DNA of 64,000 nt from Apostichopus japonicus (GCF_037975245.1 NC_092562.1:1989001-2053000); one strand, 5' to 3'; counted from the first letter of the stretch, positions 1 through 12,544 are shown. The notes: a model not told the origin generated them from the sequence alone. Translations and numbers: made by a program.

Positions 1-453
1 TTGCAGATGTTTGATTTTGAATTGTTTGAGACACTTCAGTAGGCCTTGTTGCTTATGTATGATTCTGCGACATGTTTTACTTTGTTCATCACTTACTTTC
101 TGTGAAAAAAAGGGTTAAAGTTCATACTGCACAGGAACATAAGTTTCCATTGTGCAATTGCGTAGCACCGTGTATTAGCTTAAGTGCGTAACATTTTGTT
201 CATAGAAAGTATTGATGTTGTAGATATGTACTATGGAGATTTGAACAGCAGTCATAGTGGCGAGTGAATTTTGCGTTTTGGCGAGAAGATTTTTAGTTGC
301 TGTTGCCAAATAGCTAGTACTTTAAAATATTTCAGTGTCGAGGCACTGACAACCTTTAAAACATGATTTCTTATACTTGAAATCATGAATACTTTTCATG
401 CATGCATGGTATATGTATTTGCCATATTGAGTACGAGAATTTTGTTGCCTGTG

Positions 454-486
454 AGGTCAAATCTCATTGGAGGTCACCAGAGGTCA
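454..486 (+). promoter_or_regulatory. Three AGGTCA half-sites, unit A
   Basis: AGGTCA occurs at 454, 471 and 481. The last two are separated by four bases (ccag), the DR4 layout bound by some nuclear-receptor dimers. It is conserved in all three units, but all other text around it is conserved too, so a regulatory role is only a guess. Confidence 0.25.
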
Positions 487-704
487 AACTTTGACAACCA
501 TTTTACATGATATCTAACGATGGGAATCGAGGATACTTCCCATACTTGGTGTGTGGATGCATCACATTGAGTACAAGAACCCTATTGGTGTTTTGGTGGA
601 GGTATGTATTGATACGTACAGTATAGACTGACCTGTGTTTACCATGCAATAGTGTAATTGTTCATTAAAAGGCATCGAAACCTCAATGCATTTTGCATTC
701 TGGT

Positions 705-820
705 TATTATGAATATGATTATGATTATGATTTTGATTATTTTGATTATTATTATTATTATTATTATTATTATGATGATGATGATCGTCGTCATCATCAT
801 CATCATCGTCGTCGTCGTCG

Positions 821-908
<88 letters not shown>

Positions 909-956
909 TATTATTATTATTATTATTATTATTAGGCCTATTATTATTATTAGGCC

Positions 957-998
<42 letters not shown>

Positions 999-1003
999 CA
1001 TTA
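705..1003 (+). repeat. Compound trinucleotide microsatellite, unit A
   Basis: Mixed TTA, TGA, TCG and TCA triplets. Units B (16645-16683) and C (30505-30680) have only shorter or purer versions at the homologous place, so the tract expanded and changed after duplication. The long single-residue ORFs over it are artefacts. Confidence 0.95.
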
Positions 1004-2147
1004 TCCAACTTACATCGTTACCATGCTAACTCCCATACCTTGTATTGAATTATGTGTGCATGTGTGTGTGGGTGTACGCACGGAATGTCAGTGGCTCAGC
1101 ACTAATCTATCATTAAACAAGTTACGGGAGGGTGTAAGGTAATTGCTCAATACATTGACACCCAAATCGGCAACAGGGGATTTCCATGATTATCGCGTGG
1201 TTTTAGACGTGCATACTAGGTACTTTGCGTCTCGTCTGTTGTATTTTAAAAAACTGGATAAAGTAGGATTCAAGTAATTCTGATATTTCAACCTGAAAGA
1301 GGCCTTAATACTCCATCGACTAAAAGCAAAAAGCACAAGGTTAGTAACTACTTCTGTTCCGCGATAGGTCTCTGTGTTAAATGTTTCAAGGAAGGTGCAC
1401 GGCCATTTTAACCAGGAAGTATTGAATGGTACATGATTGGTTATACAACTGAAGTACAGTAGATAATAACGGTGTTAACCCAGCGAGCTTTGGATGTTGT
1501 ACACTAAATGTTCTAAGGTAGGTATTGAACGACTTAATGGAATAGTTTAGAAGTACAGGCAACACTATTTCCATGATAATAATCACCATATTACAGTAGG
1601 GAGTTATACTATAATATTAACTGTGTGTATCGCTCCTGTCGTTGATAGCACTAATGCATAAGACCTTCCTAATGAAAGCGAGATCAAATGACATATGATA
1701 CCATATGTTTAAGAGCTGCCACATGAAGGTAGTGACTATATCTATCTGCCCTGTTTTAGGTAGGAGCATCAAGCTTCTTGGAATATTATTAGCACAACCT
1801 TCCGTTTAGAGATACTTATAATATAATAAATTAAAGTCGCAACATGCCTGAGAATGCACCATATGACTTCTTCATTTTTCTTACTAGGACCGCCAGCCTA
1901 CCATCTCCCATACAGTTAGCTTCATTGACCCAACGACAGCACCCCTCTTTTATATAATACTTCATTCACATCTGGCCCTTCGAAAAAGATTCACTACCCA
2001 AATCAGTTGGGGTACTTTTAAAGTTATGTTATGAGCACACTATTGTGTTCAGAGCTCCTTTCACACAGAATACTTGAATTTTGTTTAATTGTCACTTATA
2101 AGTTCCCCTAAATAGTCCTGTAGAGACTCATGTTTGCTTTCTCTCAT

Positions 2148-2149
<2 letters not shown>

Positions 2150-2216
<67 letters not shown>
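2150..2216. repeat. (TA)n microsatellite, unit A
   Basis: Alternating TA upstream of TRIM copy A. The homologous tract in unit B is longer, and it is absent from unit C. Confidence 0.95.
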
Positions 2217-2220
<4 letters not shown>

Positions 2221-2739
2221 TAGTTAACGCAATGTTTACTTTTGATATAAAATACCTACCATATCAGTTTCAGCGTAGGTGTTCTCGTGATATCAAAGTG
2301 CTAACTCAATTGTATAAGTTCCGTGCGTTAGATCCATTGTACATATGCGTACAATGTACTGCGTACATTCTCATGTATTTCCATCTTGGTCCGATTCGTA
2401 ACAACGTAGGAAGATAAAATTCGGCAAGGTTGATACAAGACTAAGGTAAAAGGTAAACATTCTATTAAGGTAAGTCTTGAAATGTAAAACGGTGATAATT
2501 TCAAACATGTTTCCTTAGTTCATCTGTATTTTGATATACCATTAAGTGGGAAATAGTATAACCAAATTACAATGGTGATTAGTATTATCGTTAATTTTGT
2601 ATAACTATTGCCATCGGTAGTACTAGGGCTAAAAAATTCCTAACAGAACAGATATCGAGATCATTGCCATGAGACCGAATTCTCTAAACCTTGAAGTTAC
2701 TGTTTGAGTGAACTTCAAATCATCATGTCATTACAAGTC

Positions 2740-2801
2740 AACTAGTTTTGACTTTGATAAGCCAATGATGAACTGGTTTTGACTTTGATAAGCCAATGAT
2801 G
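2740..2801 (+). repeat. 31-bp direct duplication, unit A
   Basis: The phrase ttttgactttgataagcca is present twice in a row here but only once in units B and C, so it is a small private tandem duplication. Confidence 0.8.
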
Positions 2802-3087
2802 GCTTCTTCGCGAGTTCCTGCTTGCAGGAGGATCTAAAAATACATACGTAAACGTGTATGAGGTCGTATTGGTCATCAGCTACGCCTGAACAGTTCCAAT
2901 ATGCCAGTGATCGAGTTGCACCAATATCTCGATTTCTGTGTTTGTAGGGCAAGGAATACCCGTCATACCGTAAATTACAAAGAGCAGTTTTTTTTTAATT
3001 CAGTTCATTACAGGTCTTTCCATTTAATTTACTTACTCTCAATTTGTTACTCCAGATTATGACAATCATACACATTGATCTTAATAA

Positions 3088-3118
3088 ATTTCTTTACAGC
3101 TTAAAGTTCGAGACAAAA
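3088..3118 (+). other. 5' UTR splice acceptor and leader of TRIM copy A
   Basis: A pyrimidine-rich tract ending in cag at 3099 precedes a 19-base leader and the ATG. The same arrangement is found before copy B (cag ending near 18944) and copy C (near 34011). It implies an upstream non-coding exon that I could not locate. Confidence 0.55.
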
Positions 3119-5885
3119 ATGGCCTGCCCATCGCCTTGGAAAGACATCGCAGATACATTCTTCGAATGTTCAATTTGTTTGGATCTGTTTAAAGAACCGA
3201 AACTACTACCATGTCTGCATAGATTCTGTAAACAATGTCTGGAAGCTATACTAGAAGGACAGGCTGGGACATTTGAATGTCCTCTTTGTAAAGATGTCTG
3301 TAATATACCAAACAATAGAATCGATGGATTCAAGACTGACTTCCATATGAAAAGTATGCTGCAGTTTATTCAGCTACAGAAAACATTTGAAAACAAAGAA
3401 GAGAGAGAATGTATTGGCTGTGAAAAGAAGTCAAAGGTTACAGCGTACTGTTTTATATGTAAAGGGTTTCTTTGTGTTCAGTGTTATCAATATCATTTGG
3501 CCAATAAGATGTTTGTCAAACATCAGAAACACTTATTAGCTCTGAATGATCTTGAGGGGAAAAGTCTCACACAAGAAAAACTTGCATCATTGATGGAAGC
3601 TCCTAGGTGCCATATTCACCCGGAACACAAGGCTAAGTTGTGTTGTTGTACATGCGGAAACCTCCCCGTTTGTATGACATGTACGTATGATGAACACAAA
3701 GGTCATGAACTTCGTGACGTCAGGAAAGTGGCGAAAGACGAAAGGGAACACTTAAAGGAGATATTGGAAGAACTTGTAAAACGTAAAGATACTGTATTCG
3801 ACATTGCTGATAAAATCAACAGAGTTAATAATGACGTTCTGTCCATTGTCGTTGAAACTAAAGCAAAATGGAAAACGCAGTACGAAGATCAGACCAGGGA
3901 GTTACAGAATGAAAAAGAGAAAGAAAAGAGAGAATTCAACAGATTCAAAACAGCTCTTGAAGAAAGTACTCGGAAAAAAATGAAAGAATTAGAAACAGAA
4001 ATGGAAGAGAAAATTAGAAAAATAAGAGACGAGTACGACAGAATGATTAAAATCAAAACTAGGGAATCAAAAGAGAAAGAGGACACCAAACGAAATGAAA
4101 AGGAAAAAAGAGAATTAAAGATTGACGAAACAATGAGCCGACTTGATGCGGTAATGAATGAGAGAAATAAAACAATAGACGAACAACAGCAACGCAAGCT
4201 TAGAGACACACAAAACTTATCAGATCTTTGTAATCAATGGATCAATAAGTTTGAAAATTTGTCTACGATATCTTCGAGTGTCCTTGAATCATATAACCAC
4301 TGGACTGACGCACAGTGTATTCCTGATATAAGAGCAGCGAGTGAACCTCTAGTTGAGGATATAATGAAAGATTTTCCAGAAATTGAATCTTTATCTGATA
4401 TAACAATGGATGATTTACCAATATTGTGTATTGATAAGGTAAATATATCGGATAATGTAGAATCTGTTGTTGATATTGATGTGATCAAAGGTAATAATTT
4501 CTTTTTAACTAGTATAACAAGTACCGGCTCTGGTAACATCGTCGTCTCTGGGAGGTTATCAGATGACCATTCATTTATCACTGTCATCAACAGACAAGGA
4601 TGTCAGATTCGTCATAACAAGATAGATAGAGTCAAAGGAAGCTCTCTTGATCCCAATCGTCATAGTGCTGCTTTATCACGTGATAAGATAGCTTCGGTTT
4701 GTGGATCCAATCAGGTTGGTGTTTATAATATTCATGATGGGTCCTTTACTCAAAATAACATCACGTTCCTCTTTGATGACATCAAAACGGTGGATACGAA
4801 GTATGCGACTTGTATAACTACTGATACTATACGTGGCCACATCATTGTAGGTACACGAAATACTGGATTGCTATTCATATTTGATGAAGAATTGAATTTC
4901 ATTCGAGCTCTGAAGCTGCCAGAGGTTATAAAATGGTCAAGAGATATCCTTTATCATGAAGGCGTTCTGCTGATATGCGATGCAGAGAGTAGATGTGCAT
5001 GCGCTGTAACCATGGATACATCTAAAACAGAAGCAGAGTTACTATACGAGCTTCCAAAACCAGATATTGACGGACTGACTTGGAATCCTAGGAGTATATG
5101 TAAAGACAGGGCAGGTTTTGTATACATATCGTGGTATGGTTCTGATAAATGTATCATCACACAGTACAGTCAAGATGGTCAGCAGTTGTTGACAACCAAA
5201 TGGACAGGAGATAGAGTACGGTGTATGACAACATTGATGACAGAGAAGGGAGAGAAGCTACTTGTAGCTACATTACAGTCAAGAAAGATGCTTTGTTATA
5301 GTCTGGTGAGTATATCTCAGTGTTTCTTATTTTAATATTACTAGATATAACAGGATACTCTGATGTAACGACATTGAAAGCGCATGCACAACATCGCCAA
5401 GGATATTATCTGCCTGCATTGACTTTATGCATGACCAAATAGTGTGCTATATTAACAACTTTAAAGATAGTTTTCGATTGAATTTAGCTCAAATAATATT
5501 AGAAGTTATTTCCCAAACCCAATTTGTATGAAACTAAAGTGCACAAGTTGTTCACTATTTCCTATAGGGAATCGTAAAAGAAAGTTTAAAGAATTCTAAC
5601 GAGATCATGGTATTGTTGTTGACAAGACATCGCAATGCCAACTTAAGTTGATTTAAAAGAAATAAACAACAACAAAAACAGAAAAGTGAACAGAATAGGC
5701 AAAAAGAAAAGAAGAAAAGAGCAGAAAAGAACAGAAAAAAATAATTTGTTTGCTGAAAAACATAACAAAAACAATCTATATCTAACATGACTTGTTTGAG
5801 TATTATAAATGTGCTTCAAACGTTAAGAGAACTGGATCCACGTTTGTAACTTTATAAATGTTCTTTCCAACAGATGCCAGAATGA
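3119..5885 (+). CDS. TRIM-family E3 ubiquitin ligase with NHL-like propeller, copy A
   Basis: Predicted RING-type E3 ubiquitin ligase of the cytosolic TRIM class. The C3HC4 RING has Cys17, Cys20, Cys32, His34, Cys37, Cys40, Cys54 and Cys57. B-box 1 spans about residues 98-135 and B-box 2 about 164-196. A charged Glu/Lys-rich coiled coil runs about 200-400. The last ~300 residues are short beta-rich repeats like an NHL/WD propeller, as in TRIM56 and TRIM2/3. I chose the ATG at 3119 (context aaaaATGG, shared by all copies); an upstream in-frame ATG lies before a conserved intron acceptor (tttctttacag, ending 3099). The open frame runs to 5335, but CTG|gtgagt at 5306 and ttccaacag ending 5873 imply CDS join(3119..5305,5874..5885), 732 aa, ending Met-Pro-Glu. 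The exact vertebrate orthologue is uncertain. Confidence 0.9.
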
Positions 5886-6217
5886 AGTCAACCGCGAAAA
5901 CATACATGAAAGAAACGAACATCCAGAGCATACACCACACTGAATCGAATATTAAGGGCAGCCGATGAAGAGAGAGTAATCAATATTTTCAGAAACAACT
6001 AGAAACTTTAAGATGAAACGGATCTGATGAGATTGAGATACAGTTCCTGATGAATATCTACAGCCTGACGAACAATAGTAAGAAGAAATATGTATGCTTT
6101 GGTCAGATGGTGTTCATATTGTGATTTTCAAATGTCATAATTCCACTATAACCAATTGTGATGTCATAATGCCACTACAAAGTGACGTTCTTCATGTTAT
6201 TGTATTTTTATTTATTC

Positions 6218-6223
6218 AATAAA
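6218..6223 (+). terminator. Polyadenylation signal, TRIM copy A
   Basis: AATAAA in the text ttcAATAAAtgtatatg, about 330 bases after the stop in the last exon. The same signal is conserved in unit B. Confidence 0.6.
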
Positions 6224-6399
6224 TGTATATGTAAATATTAGGACTGTAGTACTCTCATCGGAGCTCAATTCCATGAAACTCAAATGATTCTATCCAAAAT
6301 TGTAAAATGAATTTATTGAAAGTATCACGATTATTGTTATTTTCTTTGCAAAACCATGTTTATTTTGTATTTGTGCGTGTGTGCGCACGTGTGTGTGCG

Positions 6400-6745
6400 A
6401 CGCCTTGCTTGTAAATACGATATCTCAAGAAGGGAAGCTTGGACAATCTCATATTTCGTATATAGGAGAACCACAATCAGTAGAAGAAGCCTTTTGTTTG
6501 TTGTGGACGTCAAACGGGTAATTTGGGGTCCATAGGGGTCAAATAGTGAGACCCTTTAACACGATATCTTAAGAAGAAAAGCTTGTACATACTCATATAT
6601 AGAGTGCATACGTACCACATTGATTAGAAGTCGCCTATTGTTTAGAGTGACGGTCAAAGTTCGTTGGGGTCACTAGGGGCCAAATTGTGAAAACATGTAA
6701 ACACGATATCTCAAGAAGGGAACAATCTCATATTTCGTGAAAAGA
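6400..6745 (+). repeat. ~142-bp tandem repeat after TRIM copy A
   Basis: The phrase 'cacgatatct(c/t)aagaag' recurs near 6417, 6558 and 6700. Each copy is followed by 'acaatctcatatttcgt'-like or 'catactcatata' text, a GGTCA-rich stretch and a TGTAAACACGATATC-like start of the next copy. The same block follows TRIM copy B at 22240-22560. Function unknown. Confidence 0.8.
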
Positions 6746-7726
6746 ATTTACTGAGTCAGATCATTGAGGATGGTCAGATCAGACAGTTGTTATAGGGAGG
6801 AGATGAAGAGCTCACAAACCTTGTGAAGCAGCACCCGATACTCATGGCTCGTATAGTAACTATTGTTAATGTCCTGTAACACATGTAACACATGTTACGA
6901 ACAAAACGCAGTAATAACTGATGCACGGTTGTATGACATTAACAGTATAGTTGCTGTACCAACCATTTAGTGCGAGTTCTTTATAATACGCGATTTCTAA
7001 AATGAAGTCGTATTTAGTCGTTTTAGGGAATACCGTTCATTTTCCGTGCATTAATAGTTACTACTTTGTGTTCGTAACAAGTGTTACAGGTGGCACCAGT
7101 AGTTACTGGACTAGCTATGAGTATCGGCTGGAAGCAGGGACCCTAGCAACTCCCCGCCCGGGTCAGGTGCTTCCTTTCACGACACTGGTAACTACTTTCA
7201 AAATGAATGTCTTAATTACTCTGAAATTGTGTTATGCTTCCTTTGCCTCACTTTACTCCTTGTTTTATTCTATACTAGACAATTCATCCGTTTTATGCAA
7301 CGACCCCATGTAACTTCCCAAAAAGGAGACGAGTTCAAATTTAACCGGCACTGATCAAAACAATTAGAATTACGATCATCCGTGCATTAAAATATTTTAC
7401 TTTAGTTTTTAAAGGAACGGTTTTGTTCAGAGCTTATAGGCTTATAATAATTAACGTTACATCTGTTCATCTGTTCAATTACTAGGAAGTAGGCCTGTTC
7501 AATATTTATTTATTTTTCAAACAAATATATGTATTAGGGTTCAAGTTGAAAACGAAAAAAAAAGTTCTCTTTTTGTAAATTGTTTCATTTCCTTCATATA
7601 ACTTTTTTTCTTCTTGTAACATGTTTTGGAATTTTGTAATCCACTTTTGTACAAAGTGTTTATTATCCCTCGGTATCTGCAACAATGGACGGGTGTTAAC
7701 ATTTTGTTATGTAAAATCTGTTAAAA
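6746..7726. other. Unit sequence without a gene (A)
   Basis: AT-rich text shared with unit B (22561-23514). The 103-codon ORF at 7002 is not kept open in unit B, so I do not call it a gene. Confidence 0.6.
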
Positions 7727-8230
7727 ATTGTTATGTGAAATATAGCCCATGATATATTTCTCACTTTGTTGTATGATTTATTTTATAACTGTAGGTGTAG
7801 CCGACTATGTTTTGGTTCTCAGCATGGGCTGCTATACGTAAGTGGTTTATAATAATGTAACCCCACCATACCCACCGCCCCCCCCCCCCTCAAGAAAAAG
7901 ATGAAACTTTCCCATTCATTACTTAGCCTTAGTTCTTTTCCTTTCATAGTTCTTTTAGCCCTTTTTATTTCTTTACGTCGCTGCTTACGAGCCTTTCCCT
8001 AAGTACTCTATTTAAACGAATTGAAATAACTTTTACTCTCAGAAGATCTCAATTAAATGCTGTATTTCATTTCATCCAATTTAATGACATAAAGTGTGTA
8101 CATTGTTATGGTGTGTTTATATTATCAAACATTAAAATTACAATATTTTTTGTGTTTCGGTTATTGTCTTCCTTTCTCAGTGGTATCGAAATAAAAGTGT
8201 TAATAACAATAAAACTTATTCATCACCTAC

Positions 8231-8620
8231 CTAATATTGGTCTCCTTGAGATGGTTCTCCAGCTCTCGACATTGTACGGTCATTGACCCGAGGTCATCCT
8301 TCATTACGTGATGCACGGCAATATTGGCTTTTATCTCTTTGCCGAAACTGGTCACAGCTTTCTCAAGGATCTTCTGATCCCGTTGTTTGATTTTCAGCTG
8401 ACATGCCATATCGTGATGGATCTTTACCACTTGACGGCTTTCTTCGCTAAGCCGACTTAGGACGGGTATGACGTCATCCCGCTCTCGGTGATGGCTGACC
8501 GATCGGTTTCTAAATACTCCACGCTGAACCTTTTCAAACTTTAAAAGTTTCTTTTCTACGAGGTCGGCGATGATTTGGTTGCAGAGAGCGACTGTTGCAC
8601 GCAATTCTTCGGTAGGTGAG
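8231..8620 (-). CDS. Internal exon of an unrecognised coiled-coil gene
   Basis: Open for 390 bp between an acceptor (aaacag|CTCACC, exon start 8620) and a donor (ATTAG|gtaggt, exon end 8231). It encodes about 130 residues rich in Glu, Lys, Arg and Gln, with heptad-like leucine/valine spacing typical of a coiled coil (for example LRATVALCNQIIADLVEKKL). It joins in phase to the exon at 8926-9101. No other exons were found in unit A, and units B and C lack this region, so it may be a fragment of a gene carried in with the inserted segment. I do not recognise the family. Confidence 0.55.
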
Positions 8621-8925
8621 CTGTTTACCATATAGAGGGAAAGAGGATGAAAAGAATAGTAGCATCTTGATAAACAGTAATTTCCTTATACAATTGTGTC
8701 GCCATTTACTTCAAATTTATTTCATCCAGCACGATTGCAACCTTAGCATTACTGGTAAACTACCAGACTAAACTGATTAATTACGTTTTGAGATTGATAC
8801 CAGAATTACTTTAAGTCGTAATTGAGAAAAATAAGTATATATGACAGACAACCACAAATCACCATTGATGGATTATAAGTAGATGGGACCACTTCTTTCT
8901 CCTAAATGGATATATTTCCTCTCAC

Positions 8926-9101
8926 CATTGCTGACTCTCTATCAGTTGTTGTTTCTGGTCGGTTGGTTGGTCCTCCAAAGTGTTGGTCGAAGGCAGAGGA
9001 ATGGAGTGGTTGTTGTTGTTAGAAGGCACAGGAGAGAGACCGGAAGATCCCTCCACCAACATCCCGTCCATGAAAACTAGGCCATCTAGGTAGACGATGA
9101 C
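8926..9101 (-). CDS. Exon upstream of the coiled-coil exon, same unrecognised gene
   Basis: Lies 305 bp upstream, in transcription direction, of the 8231-8620 exon. The acceptor is ttttatag|GTC and the donor CAATG|gtgaga. It encodes 58 codons plus two bases, and the next exon supplies exactly one base to complete a Cys codon. The protein begins VIVYLDGLVFMDGMLVEGSS and then turns into a low-complexity Asn/Ser/Pro/Gln stretch. An upstream exon ending in phase 0 is required but was not found. No family is assigned. Confidence 0.5.
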
Positions 9102-9110
9102 CTATAAAAA

Positions 9111-11580
9111 GAGAAAAAAGAATTTCCTGCTTTGAAATTATTTGAGCAAAGAATGGGAATGATATGTTTTTAATATATAAATCAAGTTAGTACCAATGAC
9201 CAAAATCATGATTTCTCAGTAGTTCCAGACTTAACTTGATAACTTGTCACGTGGCTGAGATATAAACATTTTTCATTGAGTCCCACTTTATTTTGATGAC
9301 AACATTGCCCCCAATCCCATGTTACATTATATTTGAACCACAGATAAATATGCTTAATTATAAAGTAAAACCCGCGTCACAACTGCAATTTTCGTGTTAT
9401 TTTCAGGAAGCCACTCGATCATTTTCAATGCACTATTACAGTATACTCATCAATTTCTGTATAGAAAGCTATGAAACTCTAAATTCAGCAAGAATTGGAC
9501 TCGTAACGAATTGGTCGGCTGTATGTGAACGATGAAGCAACCAATCGGGAACGAGACATACTAGAAAAACCATTCGGTGAGAGCAAAAACTTACTACAAC
9601 AAGCAAACGATCATAGACTCACCGAGACTGCCCCGCCCCTTCCCCAACCCTCCACCTCTTCCAATAATGTTATAGTAATTGTTGTAGTATAAGGAGTAGT
9701 TTCTTTACAGGCATCTGTACGGTAACCATATTTATTGCGACAGGGTTTGTTATAAGATCTAAAATGATCTGTTATAAACATTTAATCTATTGACCGTATC
9801 CAGTGACTCATTACGGAAAACCTATTGCACATGCTCGCTTCATCGTATCCATGGTTAATCCTTCCCATCTCTACATGTCTAATTCAAGTAAAAATTCAAG
9901 CATAATATACCGATATATTTGCTACATATATTAACTACAGACTACGTAATAATTCATCTCTGCTTCAGCTATCGTAATTACGCCTTTAATTTTCTATTTA
10001 AATCGCCGGTATAATAATAATGGTTATTACGATTTTTTTGCTAAATACGTACTGTTGAAGTCAGTTACTTTATACATATGGGGATATTGCCATTTGACAA
10101 AACAAAACATGAATACTCTTTGCGTAAAGTATAAAAGTCAAAATTGTAACAAGCACAAAATGCAGTCGAAATTCCGACGAGTCGCTACATCATCATCATT
10201 GTTATATGTTAATAACATCATTATTGTATACATTAAGTGTGTAGCTTGACAATTTTTGTCGTTCCAAGGCTATAAAATAAAAGGTTAGTCTGTCAAACCT
10301 ATCTACAAATCGACCAATCTATCATAAATAGAGATTGACTTAACCAGTAATAATCATTTTGCTCATATGGCGTCACGCAGATTTATAGATATATACACAA
10401 ACGTTCTTTAACGGTTGCAAAGTGCCCTCCCCTTCACGCGTAAACAAAAAGCAGATTTTTCCGGAAGAAACGACGACGAAAAAAATTAATGGGCAAATAG
10501 AAAATAAATAACTATGAAACGTATGATACTACATGGATAAGCCATTTCCTGTAACAGCACTATGTGCTCTGTTTCGCGGAAAACGTTTCCTCATTAGCCA
10601 CTCTAAGCATAGGGAACGAAATTTCTCTGAACGAGTTAAATTTGATTCAGGGATTGGCACTTCTAATCATATGTAACTTGATTGTCGTCTTTATTAACAC
10701 ATAACATCTCCATTTTACACCACTAAGATATGAGATATCTGCGTATATCCATCCACACACACTATTCTGTATCTGTATATATTTTATATCGTTACATATA
10801 TAAGGAACCGTAGTAGTCTACGGGAGCAATGGAACACGTGCCTCCTCCCCTCCTCCAAATTTCTCCCAAATGGCTTACACTTTATCTCATGTAGTATACC
10901 AATGCTAAAACAATGGAAATTGCCTTTCCATTTTGCATCTAAACCGTCTAAACCGACACAACATTTCTCAAAGGGTATAGGAATACTACACCCCTTTTCC
11001 TTCTCAGAACTGACGTCAGAATATTTTGTACAACTCCTCCCCCACCCCGCCCCACCCGTCAACAAGAAAAGTCGTAAAAAGGGTATACCCTATAGATCAT
11101 ATATTTTTTCATGAAATGTCATATCGTAACAAGCGTGAAGTAAATTTAAAGTCTCTTACTCTTAAATGGAAACAATAAATGTTATTCCCCACCCCCCCCC
11201 CCATACAATGAAGAATGGTTATTCGCCTGTATACTATAGGAAGCCTGGAAACCCTGTATGGTCTCGGTGACGTAGCATACTTTACAAACATAGAACCCGC
11301 CTTAATAATAGTCTGATTTTTGGGGGGGAAATATGCCTTGGATACAACAAATGGCTAATTACTAAATTTCAGCATGGGCCTATACCGTGCACCTTTGTAA
11401 TATAGGAAGTCAATGTAACTTCATGCTGTGTCGTCTTATCTTTATCGAGTTTAGCTATTGTTGCCGAATGTATTCATTTCATTGTAGGGATAACTCGGGC
11501 TATTACCGCAACTGGTGATATTCTCTCTACATTGTTAATCACGGGTTGCTAGACTGTTTTGTACGGGTGGCGGGAACGTT
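9111..11580. other. Gene-free stretch of unit A insert
   Basis: AT-rich, with no convincing coding signal on either strand. Around 10880-11080 there is text resembling transposon pieces elsewhere in the window (ccattttgcatcta and runs of C). The short ORFs at 10784-11114 lie over this and are not supported. Confidence 0.5.
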
Positions 11581-11584
11581 TAAA

Positions 11585-12400
11585 GTAGTATCAGATATAC
11601 TTCTTATTACGGTATGACGAAACACGCTTAGTAAACATCTTGCACATATAATCGGGGGCCTGTTTATTAATACATATATAAATCAACCAAAGAACCTTGA
11701 ATGTAATCATAGGCGTAGGAGCCCAATTTTATTGGTGGAGGGGGGGGGGGGTGGGGGCTGTAACGACTTGCCCGAAAAATACAACCAACATTTTTCGCGC
11801 GTTCAACATGTCAATGTACATATCATGTAGGCATGCATCGGTTATTACATCGCATCAACCGCAGGAGGCTAATGTAAACAACGAAATGTCATATGTAGAT
11901 AGAGAAAAAGCATGGAGGGCCAATTATGTCAAAACTCTTTTTTTACAATTTAGTAATGGCGAAGTAGTCGGGCAAGCTTAGAACTTTATGTTAATTACAA
12001 ATGAGGTTATTTCTTAAACTATTGATTTCCTTTAGGTATATCATTTCAATAAATTTTTCTTTCGGTAGTTGCCCGAAAAATTCTCAGCATATTGCCCGAA
12101 TTTTCACAAAAATAATTGGTTGGGGGGCCCTCACCAGCCCGCCCGCCTCCTACGCCAATGAATGTAATGCGTTGCTCAATGGGGAGCCAATGTAAAGTGA
12201 TAAGACAGTCCCTGGTACTGTCATATTTTCTTCTGCACAGAATCAATTTTGCAGCTTGGTTTTGTATAGACTGTAAGGAAAGTAGGGTAGAGGCAGGTAA
12301 ACCGATCAGTAAAGTATTACAATAATCAAGATGAGATATTACGAGACCCAAGACCACAGATTTACAACTTTTACAATCAAGGAAGTAGCAATCCTGCATT
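11585..12400 (-). pseudogene. Non-LTR retrotransposon (LINE) C-terminal fragment, interrupted
   Basis: The minus strand encodes the typical end of a LINE reverse transcriptase ORF, with SHLDYCNTLL, LQSIQNQAAKLI and LHWLPIEQRI. The frame continues on the far side of the MITE at 11708-12160 with KVLWLIYICIN-like text. Upstream of SHLDYCN the frame is broken. It is a 5'-truncated, dead copy of the L2/CR1/Rex-like type; the exact clade is not determined. Confidence 0.7.
11708..12160. mobile_element. hAT-like MITE inserted in the LINE fragment
   Basis: 453 bp bounded by CATAGGCGTAGGAG at the left and the inverted CTCCTACGCCAATG at the right. It is flanked by a perfect 8-bp direct repeat AATGTAAT (11700-11707 and 12161-12168). 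An 8-bp target duplication with CA..GGCGTAGG ends fits the hAT superfamily. It has no coding capacity. The interior has two runs of TTGCCCGAAAAAT-like text facing each end. Confidence 0.85.
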
Positions 12401-12544
12401 TCTCAGAATGTTTTTTCTCAGATTAAAGTTAGTGTCAAGCTGAACCCCCCAATAGTTTAACAATGTCAACAATGTCAACCCTTCACTGTTTGAAAAAAAA
12501 AACAATATTACCAATCAGGAAGAATTTCTATTCTTTGCGGAAGT

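Noticed and set aside
562-1029. ORFs of poly-Asn/Asp/Ile/His
   Set aside because: Pure translation of a trinucleotide microsatellite that differs in length and composition between units; no gene.
3044-3118. Upstream in-frame ATG extending TRIM copy A by 25 residues
   Set aside because: It crosses the conserved intron acceptor ending at 3099, and the extension is not in frame or not conserved in copies B and C.
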